Part shown: positions 11,700-22,206 of the stretch, one piece after another
Layout: each line of letters begins with the position of its first letter
Numbering within the stretch: position 1 is the stretch's first letter
Source: Epiperipatus broadwayi
Taxonomy: Eukaryota > Onychophora > Udeonychophora > Euonychophora > Peripatidae
Assembly: GCA_028023455.1 (NCBI GenBank)
Contig: JAQFVV010006238.1
Location: forward strand, 2,239,478 to 2,303,477
Length of the DNA: 64,000 bases
Direction: 5' to 3'
Program-made: the position numbers and the translations under genes
The notes under the pieces: model-generated
What the model was told of the DNA's origin: nothing
The model's input: the letters and a program-made list of their open reading frames with translations, nothing else
Databases searched by the model: none

Positions 11700-11860
11700 G
11701 AGCAGTTACAAGCGGACTCATTAAGCAGAAATCAAGATGTGATATTATTTTGAGTACCAGAAGCAACAGATTGAGTTTTGATCCAGACTTTGAGAGAGAA
11801 AGATTCCTCAGCTCACTTAATTTGTTACTTCTGGGATCTGAACAATATATGATTTTCCAG
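11700..11860 (+). CDS. Internal protein-coding exon of an unidentified host gene
   Basis: This is the best host-gene candidate in the window. A pyrimidine-rich tract and AG (GCTTCCTTGTTTTTAG, ending 11699) precede 161 bp. The segment ends CAG before GTGACT, an acceptable 5' splice site. Only one of the three frames is open throughout. It starts with the last two bases of a split codon (GA) and gives 53 residues, AVTSGLIKQKSRCDIILSTR at the start and GSEQYMIFQ at the end. The peptide is charged, of mixed composition and not low-complexity, and base use is less AT-rich than the flanks. I do not recognise the protein. The length not divisible by three (phase 1 in, phase 0 out) suits an internal exon. 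The gene would lie on the + strand, with the flanking kilobases as introns. Confidence 0.5.
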
Positions 11861-11864
11861 GTGA

Positions 11865-12885
11865 CTAACCATTTGATGAAGATTGTTGTTGTTATTACTG
11901 TTATTATTATATTATGATAGGATTGATGTTTGTATTTGAAATTATTTTACCTGATTGAAAGAAAAACCATAACTTCATCTTCTTGGTTTTCAGATTTACA
12001 GTTTTGTAATTACTATGATTTTTCTAAGTCATTAGTGATCTAAAGAATGTTCTTAATGTGTTGAATGCAAGGTACTATACTTCATTTTGCTTTTTTTTTT
12101 TTTTTTTAAAGTGCTTTATTGTTGTTTGGAAAAAAATCTTTAGCAACTTGTAACTTTGATGGTCATCACTTAGTTTGGGAATGAGAATCTATTTAAATAT
12201 CTCGGCAACTTTTTCACTAAAACTTGAATGTTGAGCTCCAACACAGACTTCAAAGTGCTGCTGTTAAATTTAATAAGATATTTCATTATAGTGATATAAC
12301 TACACCAACATAATTTATTATTTTTATGCTGTTTTTCTATTTAATTTATTGTGAAAGTCAGTCGTGGATTTCTTGGCAACTTAAGGATAAAGACTCTGGA
12401 AAAATTTTATTGAAGGACTTTGTGTAATATTTTTAAAATAAAGTGACATACAATGTTATGATATTGGATATTATAGTAAAAGCATACACAATATCTTTAT
12501 TGAATTAAGTATCTGAACACATGTGAATATAATGGAATTCCTAAAAAGATAATTTATGGCCAATTTGAGCATGATCTTAAAGGAAAGGTATATCTCATTT
12601 ACCATTATCTGTATGAACCAAAAGTCAAAATACCTTATTTGAGGTGCTTTTATTGGCAGGATGTAGATGGGAGTAGAATAATAATGCAGAGTCACAATTG
12701 GGCCAAATTTTAAAAACTTCTTAGAAAGGATAATTTGCTGCCACATTAAATAAGTAATACTACAAATTACCAAATAAACACAAGTTATATATGTCAATGT
12801 ATTTTTGCTTCACTAATTAGTTTGTATCATTATTATAAAACTTACCTTTACAGTTTGTTCTATGCTTTTTTTTATTTTTTCTTGA
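11865..12885. other. Probable intron, no features recognised
   Basis: AT-rich DNA downstream of the exon. The 108-codon minus-strand frame at 12471-12797 is hydrophobic and AT-driven, with no family resemblance. Confidence 0.45.
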
Positions 12886-12890
12886 ATTAA

Positions 12891-13005
12891 AATGGTTGAG
12901 TGGTGGTATTGATTATATATATATTCATGGAAGAGCTCTTGGTATATATATAAATGGTTGAGTGGTGGTATTGATTATATATATATTCATGGAAGAGCTC
13001 TTGGT
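12891..13005. repeat. Tandem duplication, 53-bp unit at 62-bp period
   Basis: 12891-12943 and 12953-13005 are identical over 53 bp and are separated by a 9-bp (TA)-rich linker. The unit contains a (TA)n run and GAAGAGCTCTTGG. Identity of the copies points to a recent duplication, or to an assembly artefact. Confidence 0.9.
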
Positions 13006-13139
13006 GTTATGGTCTCAATTTGTAAGTAGATCATTGAAATTTTTATAGCTAATTTAAGATTTTTTAAGCTATATGGCTTATTACCAATCCATATATTCTA
13101 TCATTGGTCAATTACTGGTATTTACTTATTCTTAGCACC

Positions 13140-14480
13140 AAGATAAAACAAAGAAAACCATAATAATAAGAGAGCTCCTTGCAGTAGGTCATTATAAGGA
13201 ATTAACAAAATATTTACACCGGATATGAAACAAAGCTAGAAGCATTACTCAAAAAAACATCAAAGGTATTGACTGATTCTGAAAAAAAAAAGGTATTTTA
13301 GTAAATACCTCATCTCTATGGATCCTATCTAAGTGTTTCATTAAAATTTTCTATTAGTTTGGGACTTCAAGTTGCCAAGATTTTTAGATTCATAGTGCTT
13401 TGGATATAAGACACAGTCTTATTTCCATAATTGTAAATGCTTTGACAAGTTAAATAAGAATATGAAAATAGAAAGAACTTATATGTTAGTGAGATTTGAT
13501 GTAAAAATTTTATTCATAAATGTATCTGCCATAATGCATTGAGCTATTGCAAGAAGAAGATTAAATGGAAATGATAGTTTCTATGCAACATAGAATTCTT
13601 CTAACAAAATCCAAAATATGGTGTTATCATATCTTATTAGCAGCATTTATATATGAAAGTTTGAAATCTCAATGCTAAATGTTACTCCAGCACTGCCAAA
13701 AATGATATATTTGTTGTATGGTCATATGATGGAGTACTATTACAAACATTCTAGATACACATCAATAACATATCTTCTTCAATAAAATTAGAACAAGGAC
13801 AAAATTCTTATAACAAGATTACCTCATTGCAAAATCAAAACCTCTGTCTCCAGAAAATCGAAACAAATAGGTAAAAGTTTAGCATATACATCCAATTGCC
13901 TAGAAATACAAATGGTTGAATTATACTTTTATTCTGGAACAAATCAAAAAAAAGTTCATTTAGAAACAGTGATGTAAAAAAGAAAAGTTCCATTTAGAAA
14001 AAATCTTTATGAATGGTTATCCATCAGTTATTATTAAAAAAGAAACTTTAAATAGACAGCAAAAAAGAAACATAAAAAAAAAAAGACATATACTGTAATG
14101 CATGTATATCAGAGTTGTTAGACAAACTAAGAAAACTTTCCAGTCAGCATAGTATCAGAAAAACTTTCTAAGACCATAGTATACTGTGAGAAATGTTGAA
14201 AAACGAGATCTGTATTTATGAAGTCCCACATGATTGTGGAAAGGCATATTGATAGGATTTGCTTTCCCATCAAAAAGTGATTAAACTGATGAGAAAATAA
14301 ATGGCATGGGTGCAAAGTAGCCGATCATGCATATACTAGTGAATGCAAGTTTGGGAAAGCACAGAAATATTGGGCAAAGAGTAAAAAAGTGAAAAAATAT
14401 TGAAGAAAATTGTTCACTTGACAATGTCGAAGAGCCCTGTCAATCATCTGGATATGACATTTTACAGTGTTTGGAAAGTC
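13140..14480 (+). pseudogene. Decayed Penelope-like element coding region (RT to GIY-YIG end)
   Basis: Broken + strand frames keep the order of a PLE protein. Near 13490 is VRFDVKILFINV (the FDVxxLFTNVP block). Near 13700-13790 is IFVVWSYDGVLL followed by HINNISSSIK, the region after the YVDD box in PLE reverse transcriptases. Near 14215-14340, frames give MKSHMIVERHIDR and DHAYTSECKFGKA, which resemble the C-terminal GIY-YIG/EH region. More than a dozen stops and shifts make it inactive. It differs from the 18-20 kb PLE, so it is a separate and older family. The call rests on motif order; a profile search is needed to fix the clade. Confidence 0.5.
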
Positions 14481-14569
14481 ACTCATTAATGTTGCCCTTA
14501 AAAAAAAAAAAATAGTGTAATCAAAATGTGCCTTTATTAAATTTTTATTAAACTATTGACTTTGGCAGA

Positions 14570-14685
14570 ATGGTCAAATTAGTTACAGTGTCACTTTAAA
14601 TTCAGTAATTTATTAATCTAAAGATTAGCAGTTCAATTCTTGTACTAAACTATCATTTGGATAAATCAGCAATACCTGAAAAAAA
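14570..14685 (+). mobile_element. tRNA-like SINE relic
   Basis: TGGCAGAATGGTCAAATTAG (A-box-like) and AGCAGTTCAATTC (B-box-like) are spaced as in a tRNA head. The body then decays. Confidence 0.3.
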
Positions 14686-14689
14686 AAAG

Positions 14690-15340
14690 AGAAAAATATC
14701 ATTTGAATGATGTATTTTATCTTGACCTGTGTATTATTAACAATGGATAATAGTATTTGAAAAATATAAAGTTTGAATTTTTTAAAAATAGTTAACTATA
14801 TGTGGACATAGTTAACATGTAACTGCAGTAATATCTAATTGCAGTATTGTCTTCTTTATTATTTTCTATGAAAATATGCTGGGAGGAGTGTGGGGTCTTT
14901 GGTATGCAATGGAATACTTAAGTATGTCATATTTAATGTTTATATCATTATCACTGTTCACTAACAAAGGTTTTAATATAATTTTTTTCACAAATGGTTA
15001 TTGTAAAAAAAATTTGATCTTAATGATTTCCAATCTTTTTTTTAGTTTCTGTCATTCTATCTCAAATTAACTATTCAGAAATTGACTTATTGTGTTGATT
15101 TTCTATATATTTTTTTTATTATCATTTAATTTTGCATTTATAATTATAGGTTCACATTCATTTGTTTATTTTTTTTAAATTATCTTTTGTATATTGTCAT
15201 AATATTTTTTAACAATCTTTTATGTTCTTTTTAATCTTTACCATATTTTGGAATTCAAATTACATATTTTATAAAACACAAAAAGCCTCCCCTTCCTCCC
15301 CATTGAAAATAGGTCCCCTTGTAAACAGATAATGAATCCA
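14690..15340. other. AT-rich non-coding DNA
   Basis: No supported feature. A short frame from 14876 (MLGGVWGLWYAMEY) is open for 64 codons but lacks splice context or similarity that I can recognise. Confidence 0.45.
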
Positions 15341-15347
15341 ATGAGAA

Positions 15348-16196
15348 TACAAGGGGGACCCAAAAATAACTGAAATCATTCTCTGGTTTGCACACCTGTT
15401 GTAATATATGCTTCAGCTGTTACATACTTCTTGCAGGTACTCTTCGCTTTCATGTGCCAAATGATATCACTGTGTGAAATTGCAGTTATGCAGCATTTTT
15501 TTTTGTAAAGTGTGTTATGTGTTGACAATTTTTTCAATGACAAAAGTTTGAACAACATGAAATTCTGTTTTTTAGTGACAGAAAATGGCAACAAAAACAG
15601 TTGTAATGCTTAAAACAGATTACATGCAAGCTAATCTTGTAAGAACACAAGGTTATGAGTGGTTTAATTGAAATGTTAAATTTATCACATCCCTAAAAAG
15701 GGTCATAAATGAAGTCCAATGTCAAAATAATGCTGTTTTTTTTTATTATATACAAATGACATTTTTCTCTCAGATTTAGTTTGTAATAATCAGGCATGAA
15801 ACATTTAAGTGATGTGGTAAAATGTAAACATCCCATTTTGTGGCATAGAAAAGAATGCAAATTCCACCTCATCAAAGTGTAATTTCTTAGAACCTTGAGT
15901 GTGAAACACTTTTTAATTAAATTCAGCATGACACAGCTTATCTATCAACCACATTCGCTCAATCTCACTTTGTGCGATTTCTTTTAATCTCTCAAATGAA
16001 AAAATGTCTTTTTTTAAAAAAAAAGGCATCACTTTGCAAGTATTTTTGGACTACTTTGAAAAATGGAAAGCACATATAGACCAGTGTATTTCATCAAATG
16101 AATAGTAATTTAAAAAAGATTAAATTTATAATCTTTAAAAATAAATAAACAATTAATTATAATAAAATTCCAATTATTTTTGGGTCCCCCCTTGTA
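15348..16196 (+). mobile_element. Mariner-type DNA transposon, internally deleted
   Basis: The terminal inverted repeats are TACAAGGGGGACCCAAAAAT (15348) and, reversed from 16196, TACAAGGGGGGACCCAAAAA. They match over about 30 bp, with TA at each outer edge as the target duplication. At 849 bp the copy is shorter than a full mariner (about 1.3 kb). The interior keeps the start and end of a transposase (see 15583-16125), so the copy looks like a deletion derivative that later decayed. Confidence 0.8.
15583..16125 (+). pseudogene. Mariner transposase remnant
   Basis: Broken frames keep transposase landmarks. The start region MATKTVVMLKTDYMQANLVR lies at 15583. The C-terminal part near 15930-16000 has YQPHSLNLTLCDFF, equivalent to the mariner block PPYSPDLAPCDFF, whose aspartate belongs to the DD(34)D catalytic triad. 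In this copy the equivalent aspartate is replaced (SLNL for SPDL). Near 16045-16100 comes WKAHIDQCISSNE-like sequence, the usual C-terminal end. The centre, with the other two catalytic aspartates, is missing or unreadable. It cannot be active. Confidence 0.7.
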
Positions 16197-16204
16197 TATT
16201 TTAA

Positions 16205-16400
16205 ATCATTTTTAATGAAATACATTGACCTGTGAGATTTATCACAATGATACAGTTGTAAATTCAAAAGCTCCTAGTTCGAAAATCGATTCTCAGCTTG
16301 GAAAGTGTGTGTGTGGGGGGGGGGATTATTTGGTGAATTGAATGCAACTAGTTAATGCTCAACTTGTTCCTATAGTGTTCAAATGTCACATGATCTTCTG
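16205..16400 (+). mobile_element. SINE relic, family D
   Basis: ACAATGATACAGTTGTAAAT and CTAGTTCGAAAATCGATTC (B-box-like GTTCGAAAATC) head a body with a (GT)n/(G)n stretch at 16305-16324. The tail GTTCAAATGTCACATGATC is shared with family D units at 32.4 kb (TTGAACATCACATGATC). Confidence 0.45.
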
Positions 16401-16404
16401 AGCA

Positions 16405-17825
16405 ACTAACCTTATCAATTTTCATAATGTATTAAATATTAATTGTGATAAAACAAATGTAAATGAAATTTATGCAGAAGTTACTGAAAACCCCCATTGA
16501 AGTATATGTACATTAATACAATTTTGTCAATAAATGAAAAAATACTTGACTGAGTTGTATTAGTTTATATATATAATTCACTGGTAGTTTTCAGTAACTT
16601 TTACATAAATATTATAATTTACTGAAACCAATCCATTTGCTTTTCAAGATTTACATATTTCTTTTGGTTTTTTGAAGTCCCACCAACGGCTAAAACAAGA
16701 GTAGCATTGCACTCTAAGGTCAACTGTTCCCAAACACTTTATTGCACTTAAATAAAATGACTGGTGGCCATGGATTTCTCAAACTCGTAATAGATGGTGC
16801 TAAAGTGCGGAACTGCTTTTGATTTGTCCTACTATGTGCACTGGAGAATTGAGTGTCATACTATTAATAGCTAAAATATTTTTTTCTTTATTTGTGTGTG
16901 TGATTTGGATTTTATTGCAATTGATTTTACTTAATATTTTGACATTTTTAAAAATGTTTTTTCTTAACTCTATTTATTATTTCAATTTTAAATTTGGATT
17001 TGTTTTGAAAATCAATTATAAATAATTGTTATTCATCTCAATAATTTTTTATTCATGTTGGTCATGTTATTTACATGTAAATTAGTTTTTATTATTATTA
17101 ATGTTTCACATAATTAAACACAGCATTATTATTCCTTTTTTTTTAAAAAAAAAACTTTTTTTTTTTTAATTTTTGAGTATTTATTTGTTAAAATACATGT
17201 TTTAAAGCATTTACTTAATTAAGTAACTCGAGTTACATGAAAATTTTAATTATTTCTTATATGTTTATAATTACTTGTAATTATTTTCAGGTAATTCTTT
17301 GTTGAGACGAAATCTTTGAATAGAAAGAAAAAAAATGTTTTTATCATGCAAAATATTAGGATAAATTTAATAAGGCTTTCAACAAAACTGTGTTTATACA
17401 AATGGAATGTTATTCTGGTTGATAGTCTAAACACATCAATCTAGCTAACAATTTACTTTTTTATTTGAAAGTAATATGAGACTTGATACATAAGATGATT
17501 AATAGAGTTGAATATGAAAATGTAGTCACTGCAAGTCTGTGAAAGAAGGTGGATGTGTTGTGAGGGAGAAATAAAAGAAATGTGAGGTGAGAATTCATTG
17601 TAATAGATAGCTTTATCTTCAGATTAGGAACAGGTAACAGTTTGATTACTAACACCTTTCAGTAAATAGTAAGTTATTGGTAATACGCTTGAACGTTGTT
17701 TTAAAGTACCCAATAATCATATAGATCTTTGGCTCACCTGGTGAATTTGTTGAAGATGAAATAGAAAAAGTAATTGAAAATTGATTGTTTAATGATGATG
17801 GAAAATGGAAATGCTTTGCTGTGGC
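16405..17825. other. AT-rich DNA with one less AT-rich island
   Basis: Around 16670-16860 the sequence is less AT-rich (CCCACCAACGGCTAAAAC, then GTGCGGAACTGC), but no open frame with splice sites could be supported. It may be an old repeat. The remainder has no recognised feature. Confidence 0.4.
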
Positions 17826-17827
17826 AC

Positions 17828-17828
17828 A

Positions 17829-17868
<40 letters not shown>
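17828..17868. repeat. (AT)n(GT)n microsatellite
   Basis: About 13 AT units followed by 7 GT units, immediately left of the PLE inverted dimer. Simple repeats are common next to PLE insertions. Confidence 0.95.
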
Positions 17869-17895
17869 AATATCAAATAATATAAGTATAATAAC

Positions 17896-18392
17896 AATAT
17901 TCACTAGAATAAAAACTACAAAATTTTAAAAAATGCCTGTATAAAATTAAAGATTAAAATTCTTTGCTATAGCTAGCTTCAGCGTATTCCGCCATCTTAA
18001 GTAGCAATACATTAATATTTAAATATTATCAAACTCTCACACCAGTAACGTTCCCACGTGAATTACCTACTTTCCATAAATTGTGAATATTAACACAATG
18101 ACACTGTTTATTCAATACATTATCCGTACTATTTATAAAATAGGACTCCTTAATTTTTCTTTTCTTCAAATCATTTTCCATATGCAAAATAAAAACTCTA
18201 TCAAAGCAGAATTCACCATTACAACTCACAGCATGTTCTGCAAAAACAGATTTAAACCTATCTGCAGAATAACGCAACTTATTATATAATAATTCATGCT
18301 CCCTAATCCTCTTTTTCAAAGCACATTTGGTCTCCCCAATGTAACTATAACCACAATGACATACCACTTTATATATAATATTACATTTGCTG
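17896..18392 (-). repeat. Left arm of the PLE inverted repeat (partner 19981-20478)
   Basis: Its partner is the reverse complement at 19981-20478, at roughly 95% identity by eye. It contains the GIY-YIG coding end and an untranslated tail with GAAGCTAGCTATAGCAAAG, present in both arms. Confidence 0.9.
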
Positions 18393-19987
18393 CTTTTATC
18401 AATAGAATCTTTGCCATTAATAACCAATCTTCCAGTATTTGCACCCATTTTAAATGCAACATTAAAATCAGCAGATACCTATGATATAATCTTATTACAA
18501 ACAATATTCTTTACATAAGGCAATGCTATCCATTTTTTCTTTTCCATATTATCTCTTCTCCATCTATTTCTATATCTATATAGTGCACATAAAATATTTG
18601 TCCTACTATATCCCACACCCAATAAATCATTCACATATCTTTCAGTATTAATCATTTTATCACTCTGAAATTTACATAAAACATCATTTCTAAAAAGAAA
18701 TGTTCTAAAACCAGCCAATTTATAGGTAAGTGGAACATTTGAATTTGGAAGAACAACTCCTCTAATTGATAATGGTTTCAACACCATTTTATTATTAATT
18801 TTATTCCCTTCTCTCCATAAAATCAAATCATAATATTTTACACTCTTCTCACTATCTTCAGAAGTCATAGTCCATGTTAATCCAGCAATATCATTTAATT
18901 TAATAAACAGTTTATGCATTATCATATTTTATCCTACAATAAGCACATCATCCACATACCTAAAATAATTTTTAACACCGGTCATAAAATATTCTTTTAA
19001 AATCATCCTTTCATAATATGACAACACATAACTACATATAATTGCTGAAACAGGCAAACCCATAGGCCAACCTTCATCCATCATATACAACCGATCTTCA
19101 AATGTAGCTATCAAATTCTGATCAATAAATAATAAATCCTTTACAAACATACGATAAAACTTGCACACTCCTTTTTCATATAAAACTTTATCAATAATGT
19201 TAATAGAGTCCTTTCTTTTTATTGAACCATATAACTCTGCAACATCCAATGTAAATAATTTATCATCATTATCCAAAACAATATTATCAATCTTTTTAAC
19301 TAAATCAAATGAAGACCCAATTGTATAATGACCAAAACCCAATTCATCTTGCAAAAACTTTCCCACAAAAATTGCTGCATGATAATACATACATCCTCCA
19401 AAATCCAATATCAGTCTAATAGGTAATCCTTCCTTATGCACTTTTAAATTTCCAAAAATCCTTGGCATAATTGCAGCTGATGGATAAAGAGATAGATATA
19501 ACTTTCTATCAAACACTTTCTTTAAATATGGCTTAAGTATAGTATTAATAAATTTCAATCTCACTGTATCAATAGAATAAGCATTTATCAATTTAAATTT
19601 TAATTTTTGAATTTGCTGATGAACCTTTTCTCTATATAAACTTTTAAACATCAAACATAATCTTCCACCTTTATCTTCTTTAATACATGTAACATTATTA
19701 TCTGATAAATATCTTCTTATTAAATTAATTTGTTTATACCACGAATCATCACATTTTACATTAGAAATATTTAACGAAGATATTTTAGAAATCATCTCAT
19801 CTCGATCATGATGCATCTCATAAGCACTTTCTATTGCTGCAATAACCTCCATTTTATAGTTTTTAATTGGACCTCCAACAAACTTTATTCCTTTCTCCAA
19901 AACTGAAACATCAAGCAAATCCAAAGGTTTATTAATTAAACTCATTATATTCGATTCCTTTTTCTTAAAGCCATTCCTCTGCTGCAA
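18029..19987 (-). pseudogene. PLE polyprotein: reverse transcriptase plus GIY-YIG endonuclease, two in-frame stops
   Basis: One frame runs for 653 codons, interrupted only by TAA (18929-18931) and TAG (18479-18481), with no frameshift. Residues 1-352: KVHK at 182-185 with the following GLPIRLIL, TLDVAELYGSI at 246-256 (first catalytic Asp), GWPMGLPVSA at 306-315, and FRYVDD at 342-347 (catalytic Asp pair), immediately before the first stop. The middle section (18479-18925) carries the C-terminal RT and linker, ending YVKNIV. After the second stop comes the GIY-YIG nuclease: YKVVC, CGYSYIGET, then Arg and EH about 10 residues on. Such proteins copy the element RNA at a nick made by GIY-YIG. 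The N-terminus is probably truncated, because the ATG at 19987 lies on the dimer junction. The stops make it a pseudogene, but a young one. Confidence 0.85.
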
Positions 19988-20006
19988 ATGTAATATTATA
20001 TATAAA

Positions 20007-20345
20007 GTGGTATGTCATTGTGGTTATCGTTATATCGGGGAGACCAAATGTGCTTTGAAAAAGAGGATTAGGGAGCATGAATTATTATATAATAAGTTGT
20101 GTTGTTCTGTAGATAGGTTTAAATCTGTTTTTGCAGAACATGCTGTGAGTTGTAATGGTGAATTCTGCTTTGATAGAGTTTTTATTTTGCATATGGAAAA
20201 TGATTTGAGAAAAAGAAGAATTAAGCAGTCCTATTTTATAAATAGTACAGATAATGTGTTGAATAAACAGTGTCATTATGTTAATAATCACAATTTATGG
20301 AAAGTAGGTAATTCACGTGGGAACGTTACTGGTGTGAGAGTTTGA
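20007..20345 (+). pseudogene. Partial PLE GIY-YIG endonuclease in the inverted copy
   Basis: 112 codons, open to its natural stop, nearly identical to the C-terminal 112 residues of the minus-strand PLE protein. It differs at a few sites (CGYRYIGET for CGYSYIGET, DLRKRR for DLKKRK). The GIY-YIG signature, the Arg and the EH pair are all retained. The copy begins at the dimer junction (about 19981), so it has no RT and no start codon of its own. It is a 5'-truncated copy and would not be expected to make a working protein. Confidence 0.8.
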
Positions 20346-21485
20346 TAATATTTAAATATTAACATATTGCTACTTAAGATGACGGAATATGCCGAAGCTA
20401 GCTATAGCAAAGAATTTTAATCTTTAATTTTATACAGGCATTTTTTAAAATTTTGTAGTTTTTATTCTAGTGAATATATATATAAATTATAATTAGTTTC
20501 AAGAAATTAAAGGTGGAAGATTGTCAATTTTTTTCTAGAACAATAGTATGATAATAATCAATATACAATTTAAAAAGTATAACAGAAAGATTTACACATG
20601 GAAATATCTAAAACAGTGTTTCCCAACCATTTCACACTTGTGTACTGCATTTGCACCAATTTCTGTAAAGTGTAGTTCTTGTTTTTAAAATAATACCTGT
20701 TTTTTTTTCAATATTGATACTTTTATTCAGTGCCATGAAGTAATAAAATTTGGGGAAAATACACTAAAAGTACATATCACAGATTTAATTTTACAACATA
20801 AGTGCATTGGGCCACAGGCAACTCAGCACCTGGTTGTTAGTTATGAATAAATTAGGCTTACATGTCGCTTACCTTTTCAGAGGAGATCCTAATAATGTTC
20901 ATTCTCTTTGAGGCAAGTGTTGCAGCATCTCTAAAAAAAATTTATCACATAACATTGCTTCTGAAATGTTAGATATCTTTTTTTTTATGTTGTTCTGCAG
21001 TTCCTACAATTTTCACGGATTTAGATTGTAAACTTCATCTTTTTTCACCATTATGTGATTATTTTCCACATGGGTGGATGCATACCATTATTTAAGAGCC
21101 AATGCTCTATTTCTCTTAGATTGTATGTTGATATAAAATAGGTTTTAGTAATAGTATTAATCATACAAAAAAGTTAATTGAATGTCTTTTATTGCCTCAT
21201 AAGTTCAAGCACTGTAAGTGACAGAACTGGATGCAATCCATTGATCTTAAGCCCAAAGTCTGCCCCTGTATCATTGCATAGGCCATTAATAGCACATATT
21301 TGTATGTTGAAGCTGATATTGTTAATTCAGATCATATTGAAGCAGAAGCAAAAGGAGAGCTAAAATGTTAAGAATTAAAAAAGCCCTAAAGTAGGAAAGA
21401 AATAGACCAATGGGGGAAAACGTTGAATATTTTTGGGTTTGTTGGATACAGGTGTTATATATAGAGCTTGCAAAACAAGCTTTGA

Positions 21486-21547
21486 GAATATCCTCAACCC
21501 CAGACCAGTTTTGCTTCTGACATCGTCATTGAGGTGCCAGGATATTC
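21486..21547 (-). ncRNA. Degenerate hammerhead ribozyme motif (first monomer)
   Basis: It is homologous to the motif at 21853-21915. The stem I partners GAATATC/GATATTC and ACCTCA/TGGGGT, stem II (TGT-CAGAA-GCA) and GTC remain. CTGATGA has become ATGACGA, and GAAA has lost its G. These core changes predict an inactive ribozyme. Confidence 0.5.
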
Positions 21548-21852
21548 ATTAGATTAAAAATAAGCCCAGCACTTTATCTAATGTATAACTATTGAGAAGA
21601 AAATCTGAAGGTTTCAGACATCCATATGTCTAAAAATCCAGCTGTCTAACTCAAATAGCCATATGGGACTGAACTAAGTTCAGATACGCCATATATTAAT
21701 AGCTTTAGCAATGTAAAATCACCAAAGCTTTAATAGCAAAAAATAAAATGATAAAAAATCAAGTCAGATGTTACATGACTTAATTTTAATAAAGCTCATG
21801 TTTATAAATGTTATATATAGAGCTCGCAAAACAAGCTCTTAACAAGCTTTGA

Positions 21853-21915
21853 GAATATCTTCAACCCCAGACCAGTTTCTGCTTCTGGCGTCATCAGTGA
21901 GGTGCCAGGATATTC
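21853..21915 (-). ncRNA. Type I hammerhead ribozyme candidate (second monomer)
   Basis: Read on the minus strand: distal stem I GAATATC, proximal ACCTCA, core CTGATGA, stem-loop II CGC-CAGAA-GCA, GAAA, C, two-nt loop TG, GTC, then TGGGGT and GATATTC closing stem I. Both stem I halves pair (6 bp with one G-U, and 7 bp). Stem III has only two pairs (A-U, C-G), a form reported for hammerheads in PLEs and retrozymes that may act as dimers. One weak point is the first stem II pair, C opposite A; the sister copy has U-A there. All catalytic-core bases are present, so activity is plausible. Predicted cleavage is after the C complementary to position 21870. Confidence 0.75.
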
Positions 21916-22160
21916 ACTAGATTAAAAATACTAGGACAAGTCCAGCACTTTATCTAATGTATAACTATTGAGAAGAAAATCTGATATTTTCAGACATCCA
22001 TATGTCTAAAAATCCAGCTATCTAACTTAAATAGCCATATAGGACTGAACTAAGTTAAGATAACACCATATATTAATAGCTTTAGCAATATAAAATCACC
22101 AAAGCCTTAATAGCAAAAAATAAAATGATAAAAAATCAAGCCAGATGTCACATGACTTAA

Positions 22161-22206
22161 TTTTAATAAAGCTCGTATTTGTTTGTAAATACGAGCTTTA
22201 TTAAAA
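22161..22206. repeat. Perfect 20-bp hairpin at the retrozyme array edge
   Basis: The arms 22161-22180 and 22187-22206 pair perfectly, with a GTTTGT loop. The arm repeats the monomer end TTTTAATAAAGCTCRT in inverted form, which marks the outer limit of the array. Confidence 0.9.

Larger units (their letters stand above)
17896..20478. mobile_element. Penelope-like element as a 5'-truncated inverted (head-to-head) dimer
   Basis: A minus-strand PLE copy (3' end at 17896) is joined at about 19981 to a + strand copy of its own 3' end (3' end at 20478). The 3' ends therefore point outward and form inverted arms of about 497 bp (17896-18392 and 19981-20478). The arms differ by scattered substitutions and small changes, so they are separate copies, not a perfect assembly fold. 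PLEs are known to insert as tandem or inverted, 5'-truncated multimers with pseudo-LTRs. Here the long member carries most of the protein and the short one only the GIY-YIG end. No clear target duplication was found. Confidence 0.85.
21453..22206 (-). mobile_element. Retrozyme-like tandem dimer carrying hammerhead motifs
   Basis: Two direct copies begin at 21453 and 21809 (TGTTATATATAGAGCTYGCA) and match over their full length, with two short insertions in the second (CTCTTAACAAG-like near 21838 and about 8 nt near 21930). On the minus strand each copy holds a hammerhead-like motif (21853-21915 and 21486-21547). The predicted cleavage positions are 367 nt apart. Tandem monomers of a few hundred bases, each with a type I hammerhead and no protein, define metazoan retrozymes, which give small circular RNAs. 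The array ends in a 20-bp perfect hairpin (22161-22206). Confidence 0.65.

Noticed and set aside
12471-12797. 108-codon minus-strand frame
   Set aside because: Hydrophobic, AT-driven composition, no recognised motif, no splice or promoter context.
14289-14310. CTGATGAGAAAAT
   Set aside because: Core box runs straight into A-rich sequence with no stem II or stem I pairing.
16670-16860. Host exon
   Set aside because: Less AT-rich, but all frames meet stops and no convincing splice borders were found.
17896-20478. LTR retrotransposon with long terminal repeats
   Set aside because: The repeats are inverted, not direct, and the protein is a PLE-type RT with GIY-YIG, without integrase or protease.
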